Shown here in pieces: positions 14,898-22,168 of a stretch of DNA of 37,702 bases (positions within the stretch are counted from its first letter, which is position 1; each line of letters starts with the position of its first letter). Under the pieces are notes generated by a model, which was given only the letters and a program-made list of their open reading frames with translations, was not told the DNA's origin and ran no database searches. The DNA comes from Muribaculaceae bacterium (GTDB lineage Bacteria; Bacteroidota; Bacteroidia; Bacteroidales; Muribaculaceae), in the NCBI GenBank assembly GCA_029062985.1, contig JAIDPA010000013.1:1-37702 (forward strand), given 5' to 3'. The position numbers and the translations under genes were made by a program.

Positions 14898-16878
14898 TCT
14901 CTTTTATTAATCCACGCCTATAGGCATAGAGAAGTTCGCGCAGCTCTTCGATTTGTCCGGTCAGCTCTTTTCCGCGGTCTGTGTCCCTGACTCTCACACG
15001 CTGTGTGTTCAGCTCAACGAGTCGGTTGACGGATATAATATCAGTGCCGTTTTTCACTGCCTCGTCAGCAGACGTGAAAGGTTCGTGCTGCACGAGTTCA
15101 AACCCGCGGCTATGGTAGACAAGCGTATATCCGGCAATACCCGTCGTGTCATGATAGGCTTTTGAAAAACCGCCGTCAATCACCATAAGTTTTCCATCAG
15201 CTTTGACGGGATTTTCACCTTTCCCTACTTTGACAGGCACATGTCCGTTGATTATGTGTCGGTGTTCCCCCTCAACTCCGAATTCATCAAGAATCATATC
15301 GCATACCTCCGGCTTTTCACGCAGATGATAATAATGACCTTTCTCTTCGTTATGGGTAGCTTTATCCTCAATCAGGTATCTTTCAAAAGTAGCCATCTTA
15401 GCCTTATCAAAAAGAGGAGAGTCAGGACCACACCATGCATAGGTATAGAAATCAATAGCATTCCTTCTCACATCCTGAGAGGCATCGCTGTTGACAGCGG
15501 TACGGAGAAGCATTTCCGTCTGTCTCAGCAGTTCGGCTCCCTTGTAGGTGTTTCCGTTCAGTGCAACCTCCTTCAACGACCCGTCGGCATTCAGAGGAAT
15601 CGAGGCATGGAAAAGAAGATTGGAATTGCATACGTTGAAAAGACTACCGTGGGAATAGAAAAGACCGACATGGCGCTTCAGCTTATCGCTGACAGAAAAA
15701 GAGTGAATGAGCTTCTCCATAAGCAACTTCTCTTCGCGGGTCAGTCTGTAGGGATCAGAAGCATCAATTGTAGGGAAATTTTTATCCTTAAGGGGGAAAG
15801 TTTTCCCATGAATCTCTATTGTGCCCTTATCGAAATCGATATGATGAAGGAGGCGGCGGTCGTCCATCTTCCATTCAGGATGACGCTGGAACATCTGTCC
15901 CTCAAGTTTAAACTGAATCACACTTATTGCCTTATGCATTTTTGCAATCAGCTGCCTGTTTTTGTCGGAAAGAGGTTCTTCATCGACGTTGGCTTTAGGC
16001 ATGAAGACAGTGCAGGGATCGTCGGCGTATGCATCCATTGCAAAGGTGGCGAGAGGCACGAGATTAATGCCGTAACCATCCTCGAGCGTAACCATATTGC
16101 AATATCTGAGAGATATGCGTAAGACATTGGCTATGCAGCATTCATTTCCGCAGGCAGCTCCCATCCACAGCACATCGTGATTGCCCCACTGGATATCGAA
16201 GTTGCGGTAGGTCAGGAGCGTATCCATCACCGTGTGAGCGCCGTCGCCACGGTCATAAATATCGCCTAAAAGATGCAGCTGGTCAATACTCAGTTTTTGA
16301 ATGACATGAGAAATGGCGCGGATGAAATCTTCAGCCTGTCCTGTGGATATTATAGTTTCGATTATACGGTTGTAATAGGGTTGCTTGTTTTCCTCTGAGG
16401 GAGATTCATGGAGGAGTTCCTCAATTATGTAAGAAAATTCCTTAGGAAGATTTTTCCTTACTTTTGAGCGGGTATATTTAGATGACACTTCCTGGAGCAC
16501 CCGTATAAGCTGATACAGGGTTACCTTATAGAAATTGTCAATGTCATGTTCGGTCTGCTTCACGAGCGCCAGTTTACGGGAAGGATAATATATGAGGGCG
16601 CAAAGTTGCCTGATATCATCTTCGCGCATGGAATTGCCGAAAATTTCATTGACCTTCCTCTTAATATTTCCGGATGCGTTTTTAAGGATATGTCTGAACG
16701 CTTCCGCTTCGCCATGCACGTCTGCAATGAAATGCTCTGTTCCCTTCGGGAGATTGAGAATGGCTTCGAGATTGATTATTTCAGTGGCAGCAGCAGAAAT
16801 ATTGCCGAAATTCTGTGATAATAATTCCAACAGCCGGCGGTCAGATTCTATTTTTTCCGGAGTAAGGTTTGCAGACAT
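14890..16878 (-). CDS. fbp: Fructose-1,6-bisphosphatase, class III
   Basis: 662 aa, the usual size of the class III (PF06874) enzyme. Hydrolyses fructose 1,6-bisphosphate to fructose 6-phosphate in gluconeogenesis. It belongs to the calcineurin-like metallophosphatase fold: FIADVHGE (50-57), LLGDIYDRGDGAH near 203-215, QWGNHDVLWMGAA near 231-243, and later GHVPVKVGKGE plus VIDGGFSKAYHDTTGIAGYTL. All metal-binding motifs look intact. Convergent with prfB across a shared hairpin. A -7-like TATCTTTG lies upstream at 16919-16912. Certain. Confidence 0.97.
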   Translation of the reverse strand: MSANLTPEKIESDRRLLELLSQNFGNISAAATEIINLEAILNLPKGTEHFIADVHGEAEAFRHILKNASGNIKRKVNEIFGNSMREDDIRQLCALIYYPSRKLALVKQTEHDIDNFYKVTLYQLIRVLQEVSSKYTRSKVRKNLPKEFSYIIEELLHESPSEENKQPYYNRIIETIISTGQAEDFIRAISHVIQKLSIDQLHLLGDIYDRGDGAHTVMDTLLTYRNFDIQWGNHDVLWMGAACGNECCIANVLRISLRYCNMVTLEDGYGINLVPLATFAMDAYADDPCTVFMPKANVDEEPLSDKNRQLIAKMHKAISVIQFKLEGQMFQRHPEWKMDDRRLLHHIDFDKGTIEIHGKTFPLKDKNFPTIDASDPYRLTREEKLLMEKLIHSFSVSDKLKRHVGLFYSHGSLFNVCNSNLLFHASIPLNADGSLKEVALNGNTYKGAELLRQTEMLLRTAVNSDASQDVRRNAIDFYTYAWCGPDSPLFDKAKMATFERYLIEDKATHNEEKGHYYHLREKPEVCDMILDEFGVEGEHRHIINGHVPVKVGKGENPVKADGKLMVIDGGFSKAYHDTTGIAGYTLVYHSRGFELVQHEPFTSADEAVKNGTDIISVNRLVELNTQRVRVRDTDRGKELTGQIEELRELLYAYRRGLIKERK

Positions 16879-16911
16879 GATTCAAGAGGGAAGATTTGAC
16901 TTCCGCATTGG

Positions 16912-16940
16912 CAAAGATAATAATAAACCCTAAAAACAAA
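16912..16940 (-). promoter_or_regulatory. Probable fbp promoter
   Basis: The minus-strand -7 box TATCTTTG at 16919-16912 fits TAnnTTTG. The best -33 candidate, TTTG at 16940-16937, has a 17-base spacer, shorter than usual. The distance to the ATG at 16878 is about 33 bases. Confidence 0.55.
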
Positions 16941-17001
16941 AAGAATAATCAACATAAAACCGCCGGGGAGTGTTAATAAAAAAGTATAAACCATAGATTT
17001 T

Positions 17002-17808
17002 ATGAAAAAAGTTGTGATAATAGGCGCTTCTACAGGGATAGGTTATGCCGTGGCAGAGGCATTGGCATCCCGTGGAATAAAAGTCGGAGTCGCTGCGAGG
17101 CGCACGGATTCACTTAAGGCTTTAAAGGAGAAATATCCGGGGTTTGTAGAATATATGTCGATAGATGTAACGTCTGCTGACGCTCCTGATAAGATTCTGT
17201 CTCTTATAGCCCTCCTTGGAGGGATGGATATATATTTCCATGTGGCAGGCATACTTGACGAAAACCTCTATCTTGATCCTGAGCGTGAGGTAAGGACGGT
17301 CAATACCAATGCCTCCGGATTTGCCGCTTCTTTATCCACAGCTTACCGCTATTTCCGTAATAGCAGAAGAAAGGGACAGATAGCGGCAGTAACTTCTGTG
17401 GCAGGCACAAAGGGAATCGGCAGACTGGCGGCTTACTCTGCAAGCAAGAGCTTTTGTCAGCAGTATATGGTGGCTCTCGAACAGCTTGCTAATGCTGAAG
17501 AGGCTGACATAACTTTCACAGATATTCGACCCGGTTGGATAAAGACTCCGCTTGTCGATTCTGAACGTGTCTATCCTATGGAGATGACTGTCGACTATGT
17601 TTTGCCGCAAATCATCAAGGCGATAGTAAGGAAAAAGAGGGTAGCGGTCATTGATTGGCGATGGAATTTGCTCGTTGGCGCCTGGCGTCTTCTTCCGGAT
17701 GCCCTATGGGTAAGAATGAAAATGAGTATTTCCACTCCTGAGCCTCCTCTCCCGACAGTCAGCCAACAGATTGAGGAAGCCCGGAAATGGAGAGCGCAGC
17801 ACGTCTGA
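17002..17808 (+). CDS. Short-chain dehydrogenase/reductase
   Basis: 268 aa. Classical SDR: cofactor loop GASTGIG (8-14), Asp55-Val, HVAG at 80-83 (in place of NNAG), catalytic Ser132 and Tyr145-x3-Lys149 (YSASK), then RPGWIKTPL. The basic residues after beta-2 (AARRTD) suggest NADP(H). The substrate cannot be predicted. The C-terminal WRWNLLVGAWRLLPDALW may be a membrane-associating helix, as in DltE-like or sterol/acyl SDRs. Convergent with the lipoprotein gene, 7 bases apart, no hairpin visible between them. Confidence 0.88.
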   Translation: MKKVVIIGASTGIGYAVAEALASRGIKVGVAARRTDSLKALKEKYPGFVEYMSIDVTSADAPDKILSLIALLGGMDIYFHVAGILDENLYLDPEREVRTVNTNASGFAASLSTAYRYFRNSRRKGQIAAVTSVAGTKGIGRLAAYSASKSFCQQYMVALEQLANAEEADITFTDIRPGWIKTPLVDSERVYPMEMTVDYVLPQIIKAIVRKKRVAVIDWRWNLLVGAWRLLPDALWVRMKMSISTPEPPLPTVSQQIEEARKWRAQHV

Positions 17809-17815
17809 TTGCCTT

Positions 17816-18283
17816 TTAGAATTTTCTGAGTTCAACGACAGTTTCCCCGTCGCGGATCACCATCTTTTCTTTTGAAAGAGATTCGATGGTGAACGTGGCA
17901 GGATTGCTGTTTATGCCATATTGCCTGAGCATGACTTCAGCCGTTTCATTTCCTATGGCGTAAGGAAAGTCGAGGGAAAGCGTATTTCCCTCATATCTCA
18001 TGTTGCCTGTCATCCATCCCCCCCCTGTGGGATAAGAAAGCTGGCAGACATGCATATAGAAGCTGATATATAGCTTTTGGGTTATTATCTCCTCGGCAGG
18101 TTCCGGCGTAACCTTGACAATATTCCACATTCCGTCAAGATCACCGTTCATCGGAGCTTTCTGACATCCCGGAGCAAAGAAGGACAGCAGCGGGAAAAAT
18201 ATGAGAAGAGCCACCCACTTTGGGAAGACGTTTTGACGCAGATTCGATTGCTGGGAAACAGAATCGTTTGTATGTAGTTTCAT
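17816..18283 (-). CDS. Small lipoprotein, lipocalin-like domain
   Basis: 155 aa. A hydrophobic segment, WVALLIFFPLLSFFAPGC, ends in a lipobox-like FAPGC near residue 40. This predicts lipid attachment at that Cys, followed by about 115 residues of beta-rich sequence starting MNGDLDGMWNIVKV. The DGMWxV opening and the scattered strands resemble the lipocalin-like or DUF4847-type lipoproteins of Bacteroidales; I cannot be more exact. The stretch before the hydrophobic segment is long (about 20 residues), so a later start is possible. A nonamer array lies 58 bases upstream of its start, toward the Wzi gene. Confidence 0.6.
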   Translation of the reverse strand: MKLHTNDSVSQQSNLRQNVFPKWVALLIFFPLLSFFAPGCQKAPMNGDLDGMWNIVKVTPEPAEEIITQKLYISFYMHVCQLSYPTGGGWMTGNMRYEGNTLSLDFPYAIGNETAEVMLRQYGINSNPATFTIESLSKEKMVIRDGETVVELRKF

Positions 18284-18340
18284 TTCAATATTTGTTTAAA
18301 TCATGATTATTTGCTTGAGGCTGTCTGCTCGATTGAGGTC

Positions 18341-18385
18341 TGAGAGCATTGAGAGCACTGAGAGCATTGAGAGCACAGAGAGCAC
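18341..18385 (+). repeat. Nonamer tandem array D9 (5 units of 9 bp)
   Basis: TGAGAGCAT and TGAGAGCAC alternate for four units, then AGAGAGCAC, then a degenerate TGAGTCTCAG. Read on the minus strand it follows heptamer array D7, the same 7-mer then 9-mer order seen after nnr at 37394-37548. Confidence 0.88.
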
Positions 18386-18400
18386 TGAGTCTCAGACCTC

Positions 18401-18435
18401 GAGCCTTGAGCCTCGCGCCTAATGCCTACAGCCTA
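18401..18435 (-). repeat. Heptamer array D7 at the stop codon of the Wzi gene
   Basis: On the minus strand the units are TAGGCTG, TAGGCAT, TAGGCGC, GAGGCTC, AAGGCTC. The TAG of the first unit is the stop codon of the Wzi gene, whose last codon (CGT) completes a partial preceding unit. Confidence 0.88.
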
Positions 18436-19920
18436 ACGCCTCTTCAAGGAAAAATCTCCTGTTTTGCCGATTGAAAGGAGCACTCCGAAGCTCTTCCCGA
18501 GAAGCTTACCGGTGTCGCCGGCAACGCCGACCTTTCCAAACCAACCCCGGAATTTATTAGGAGTCCATGTGACCTCCAAGAGCCCGTTGAAATTATTAAG
18601 CACATCCGGAGCCTGATAATCATAAGAACCCCAGCTACGTGTGAAAGACAGCAACAGACGATAATTCAGTTCATCGGTGGGATTCCCTTCCAGTCCGAAA
18701 TGATGCCCGATAATACGGTTGTTGAGAAAGTGAAGCATCCCGTTTGTATTGAATACAGGAGAAATTACGAGAGGATTGCCGATGCCCATGCCCCAATGCT
18801 GCCAGCAGTTGTAGAGATAATGGTTGTAGTAATCGTCTCTTCCGCTGACTTGTTCAGGCACTTCAGGTGTGGCATTCCACAAGACTCCTCCTGTCTGATC
18901 TTTGGTGTGAAGAAACTCGTAGACGAAATTTGAAACGAATCTGTTTTCCGGCAATTGCACTTCAATTCCGTAGAGACCATCCTTCCATCCATATTCGAAG
19001 GTCATCTGCGACTCATCCTCAAAGAAATGTTCGTAATAAGCGCGAATACTCCAGTCAGCTTTTGGTCGCCAGGCTAAAGCAATGTTGTATGCTCCCATCA
19101 TGTTTCCCTCCACGCTCCGGTTATCCTCCCCGGCGAAAGTTGAATGTGAGTATTTGGGAAAGAAAGCCTTGAGCCATTCCTTGATGCCATGGCTCATGTG
19201 ATACCACTCACCATCAACGAAAGCCTTTCCGCCGAATTGAGTAGCCATTTCAATGCCAAGTTCTCCCCGGAGAGGAAACTTGTCAGTATTTCCTCCTCTC
19301 AGCCATAGCCCCTTGCTATGATAGAGCACATTCTCGGTGCGGTTTCCTTCAATGCCGGCTTTTGATTTCTGCCATTTCGAGTCGGTAAACATTCCGTAAG
19401 CAAAATATCCTTTTACCGAAAACCAACCCTTACAGCCCCAAACATCTGCATAATCAAAAATGCCGAGACGCAATTGCGGCACGGGCAGGGCATTTCCGGA
19501 ATAAAGCAAATCTCCGGAGGAAAGCCTGTGATTGGTGAATTCACCCCATATTTCCTTACTCCCCAATAACCCCTGAAGAGAACGGTATTTTATTTCGCCG
19601 TAGAGCTGATGGATATAGAAAGGGGACTGAGCGTTCCATGCTCCGACAAGATCAACTCCGGCTCCCCACGTGAACCTGTTCTCCTCATTGAGGTCTTTAA
19701 ACAAAGCGCCTCTGACGAAACCGTTATTTTTTTCCGGGGAACCAAGTCCCTGCAGATTATTGACGAGCCAGAAAGGGGTATGGCTTCCCCCCGAAAAAGT
19801 AGCCCTGACTTCCCCTTCATAACGAAGAGAATCCGGCTGTTCAGCCCCGGCAACTATTGGCAGAAGAAATGAGGCAATACCTAATATTGCTCCTGATTTT
19901 ATTTTTATAAATCTATTCAA
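18433..19920 (-). CDS. wzi: Capsule assembly protein, Wzi family (outer membrane)
   Basis: 495 aa. Signal peptide IKSGAILGIASFLLPIVAGAEQ, then a beta-barrel with the Wzi family (PF14052) signatures GSHTPFWLVNNLQGLGS, FYIHQLYGEIKYR, GGNTDKFPLRGELGIEMATQFGG and SGRDDYYNHYLYNCWQHWGMGIGNP. Wzi proteins hold capsular or exopolysaccharide at the outer membrane. It is divergent from the initiating transferase at 20052 and marks the left edge of the polysaccharide locus. Its stop TAG lies inside a heptamer array. A -7-like TACCTTTG is at 19956-19949. Confidence 0.9.
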   Translation of the reverse strand: MNRFIKIKSGAILGIASFLLPIVAGAEQPDSLRYEGEVRATFSGGSHTPFWLVNNLQGLGSPEKNNGFVRGALFKDLNEENRFTWGAGVDLVGAWNAQSPFYIHQLYGEIKYRSLQGLLGSKEIWGEFTNHRLSSGDLLYSGNALPVPQLRLGIFDYADVWGCKGWFSVKGYFAYGMFTDSKWQKSKAGIEGNRTENVLYHSKGLWLRGGNTDKFPLRGELGIEMATQFGGKAFVDGEWYHMSHGIKEWLKAFFPKYSHSTFAGEDNRSVEGNMMGAYNIALAWRPKADWSIRAYYEHFFEDESQMTFEYGWKDGLYGIEVQLPENRFVSNFVYEFLHTKDQTGGVLWNATPEVPEQVSGRDDYYNHYLYNCWQHWGMGIGNPLVISPVFNTNGMLHFLNNRIIGHHFGLEGNPTDELNYRLLLSFTRSWGSYDYQAPDVLNNFNGLLEVTWTPNKFRGWFGKVGVAGDTGKLLGKSFGVLLSIGKTGDFSLKRR

Positions 19921-19948
19921 GTGTCAAGTTATTTAGTGAATGATAATG

Positions 19949-19956
19949 CAAAGGTA
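19949..19956 (-). promoter_or_regulatory. Likely -7 box of the Wzi gene
   Basis: TACCTTTG on the minus strand, 29 bases before the ATG at 19920. It matches TAnnTTTG but no good -33 TTG is found at the usual spacing. Confidence 0.55.
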
Positions 19957-19987
19957 GCAATTAATTTTGATGAAACTCCGGGGAATG

Positions 19988-20020
19988 TTGCAATGATGTC
20001 TGAAAAAATCACTAACTTTG
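19988..20020 (+). promoter_or_regulatory. Likely promoter of the initiating transferase gene
   Basis: -33 TTG at 19988-19990 and -7 TAACTTTG at 20013-20020 with a 22-base spacer, slightly long. The start codon follows at 20052. It is divergent from the Wzi -7 box. Confidence 0.65.
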
Positions 20021-20051
20021 CAAAGAATGCCAAACAATACTAAAAATATAT

Positions 20052-21179
20052 ATGATAAATTGGATCGCCAACGATATAGTTACCTTTATAATTGCGCTCG
20101 GTCTAACGGGAATCATAATTCCCCAGATATTACTTATAGCTTTCAGAAAGAAGCTTTTCGATGATATAGATGAACGAAAGATACACAAAGGGGTGGTTCC
20201 GCGTCTGGGAGGCATAGCGTTTTTACCCTCAATTCTCTTTTCCTTAACAGTTGTCGTAGGCTGGGATTTACGTTTGGGAGGACTTGACGCATGGAGTCAG
20301 TTCAGCTCATCGATCGTTCCTATGTATTTTATGATTGGCGCGACGTTATTAATGTTTCTTGTCGGGATTGCCGATGATCTTGTAGGGGTAAGGTATGTCG
20401 CCAAGTTCATTGTGCAGATTCTCTCTGCCATATTAATAGTGATGTCAGGCTTGTTTGTGGACAACCTTTACGGTTTCCTTTGGTTGAATAGCCTCCCTTC
20501 ATGGTTTGGAGCATTAGTTACTGCTTTTGCTGTCGTATATGTGGTGAATTCAGTCAACCTCATAGACGGTATAGATGGGCTTGCATCCGGATTAAGCACG
20601 GTAGCTTTAGTGTTTTATGCCGTGACTTTTTATTTGGGAGGCGATTATGTATATTCAATGCTTGCGTGTGCATCGGCTGGCACTCTTTTCCCTTTCTTTT
20701 ATTATAATGTGTTCGGGAACGCCGTGAAAAGGAAAAAGATATTTATGGGCGATACGGGAGCCTTAACGACAGGCATGATTCTCGTTTTCTGTGCGATTGC
20801 AGTGCTTCATATAGATAACCGCACTTTTCCTTCTGAATATAATCCTTTTGTCTTGGCAATTTCTCCCCTTATAATACCCTGTTTCGATGTTGTGAGGGTT
20901 TATTTCCATAGAGTCCGCGCTCATAGGAATCCGTTTTTACCCGATAAATGTCATATCCATCATAAACTGTTGGCTTTAGGACTTAATCAGAGAGCTGCTC
21001 TGTGCGTGATTCTGTTATGGGCATTGGGATTTATAGTAATCAATGTGTCTTTGTCAAGCCTCATCAATCCGACGTTATTGATATTGGGTGATATCGTAAT
21101 CTGGACAATAGCCAATGTAATATTGTCACGCTCCATACGGGCAAGAGAGAAAAGGCTCAATGTTCATCTTTTCGACTAA
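20052..21179 (+). CDS. Undecaprenyl-phosphate sugar-1-phosphate transferase, WecA/MraY family
   Basis: 375 aa, multi-spanning. Transfers an N-acetylhexosamine 1-phosphate (GlcNAc-type in WecA) to undecaprenyl phosphate and so starts the lipid-linked repeat unit. Motifs: DDIDERKIHKGVVPRLGG (37-54), GIADDLVGVRY (Mg-binding aspartates), NSVNLIDGIDGLASGLS, GDTGALTTG, and the cytosolic HIHH (PDKCHIHHKLLALG), which marks the WecA side of the family. About ten hydrophobic segments. It is transcribed alone up to a hairpin terminator at 21205, ahead of the export genes. Confidence 0.92.
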   Translation: MINWIANDIVTFIIALGLTGIIIPQILLIAFRKKLFDDIDERKIHKGVVPRLGGIAFLPSILFSLTVVVGWDLRLGGLDAWSQFSSSIVPMYFMIGATLLMFLVGIADDLVGVRYVAKFIVQILSAILIVMSGLFVDNLYGFLWLNSLPSWFGALVTAFAVVYVVNSVNLIDGIDGLASGLSTVALVFYAVTFYLGGDYVYSMLACASAGTLFPFFYYNVFGNAVKRKKIFMGDTGALTTGMILVFCAIAVLHIDNRTFPSEYNPFVLAISPLIIPCFDVVRVYFHRVRAHRNPFLPDKCHIHHKLLALGLNQRAALCVILLWALGFIVINVSLSSLINPTLLILGDIVIWTIANVILSRSIRAREKRLNVHLFD

Positions 21180-21204
21180 GGAGCAAGCATGACAACCGGA
21201 TAGA

Positions 21205-21246
21205 GTGCTGTTGAAGATTTCGACTTTCAGCAGCGCTTACTTTTTT
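21205..21246 (+). terminator. Hairpin terminator after the initiating transferase
   Basis: A 12-bp stem (GTGCTGTTGAAG with TTTCAGCAGCGC, including G-U pairs) and an 8-base loop, followed by TTAC and six T. It separates the initiating transferase from the wza-wzc unit. Confidence 0.75.
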
Positions 21247-21348
21247 ATTTCACACTTATAATAGAATTATAGTTTTTAACGTTTCTTTAGAGAATGTCAT
21301 TAAAAAGAATATTATTGTATTGTTCTGCTTTGACATCCTCCTAAAACA

Positions 21349-22155
21349 ATGATTAACCTGATAACTGAAATGATAGGAAAAAACCATCTGAAACTTATTC
21401 TTTCTGTGGCGGTTATTGCTCTGACCGTTGCGATGACAGGATGTAAGACTCCCAAGAATGTAGCATATTTTCAGGACGTTACTGAGAATGTCTATCCTTC
21501 TCTCCCTCCTAATCAAATAAAAATAGAACCTAACGACAGGCTGTCAATAGTGGTAAAGACCAGCGATGTCAGATTATCTCAGCTCTTCAATAAAACTCTT
21601 CCTTCTGATCGTCTGGGCGAGGGTTACTCAGATTATATAGTTACGCCCGAGGGAATGATAGATTTCCCAATTTTAGGACCACTGAAGGTGGCAGGAATGA
21701 ACCGAAGCGAACTTGCAGGATTTATTAAGGGGGAACTCATAGGAAAGGGATATGCAAAGGATCCGGTTGTTACTGTTGACATCATCAATTTAGGTTTTTC
21801 TGTATTAGGAGAGGTGAATAATGCCGGCTATTATGGTTTGATAAAGGATGAAATGAATGTCCTCGAAGCGTTAGCAAATGCAGGGGATCTGACCATACAG
21901 GGACAGCGAGAAAACGTAAAGGTTATCAGGAGGGAGAATGACGGCATTCATACCTATTCTTTAGATCTGACCAATCTTTCAGAACTTCATAAATCTCCGG
22001 GATTTTATGTGAAACAGGGAGATGTTATATACGTAGAACCTAATGGGCAGAGAAAACGAGAGACTACTACAAATGGAAATGCAGTCATGAATGTTTCTTT
22101 CTGGGTATCAGTGGCATCTCTTCTCACCACCGTTATTGTGTTAATTAAGAAATAA
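21349..22155 (+). CDS. wza: Polysaccharide export lipoprotein, Wza-like
   Basis: 268 aa. A lipoprotein signal ends in VAMTGCKT (Cys about residue 33). A polysaccharide-export domain follows (KIEPNDRLSIVVKTSD ... YIVTPEGMIDFPILGPLKVAGM) and a SLBB-like domain (VLGEVNNAGYYGLIKDEMNVLEALANAG). The hydrophobic C-terminal segment VSFWVSVASLLTTVIVLIKK resembles the Wza membrane helix. It forms the periplasmic/outer-membrane channel with Wzc. A start at ATG 21370 (MIGKNHLK) would give a more usual signal peptide. wzc begins 13 bases after the stop. Confidence 0.92.
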   Translation: MINLITEMIGKNHLKLILSVAVIALTVAMTGCKTPKNVAYFQDVTENVYPSLPPNQIKIEPNDRLSIVVKTSDVRLSQLFNKTLPSDRLGEGYSDYIVTPEGMIDFPILGPLKVAGMNRSELAGFIKGELIGKGYAKDPVVTVDIINLGFSVLGEVNNAGYYGLIKDEMNVLEALANAGDLTIQGQRENVKVIRRENDGIHTYSLDLTNLSELHKSPGFYVKQGDVIYVEPNGQRKRETTTNGNAVMNVSFWVSVASLLTTVIVLIKK

Positions 22156-22168
22156 AAGTCAATAAGAG

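Noticed and set aside
15241-16122. Plus-strand frame of 293 codons opposite fbp
   Set aside because: It lies wholly inside the certain class III FBPase gene on the other strand and shows no recognisable domain; a mirror frame.
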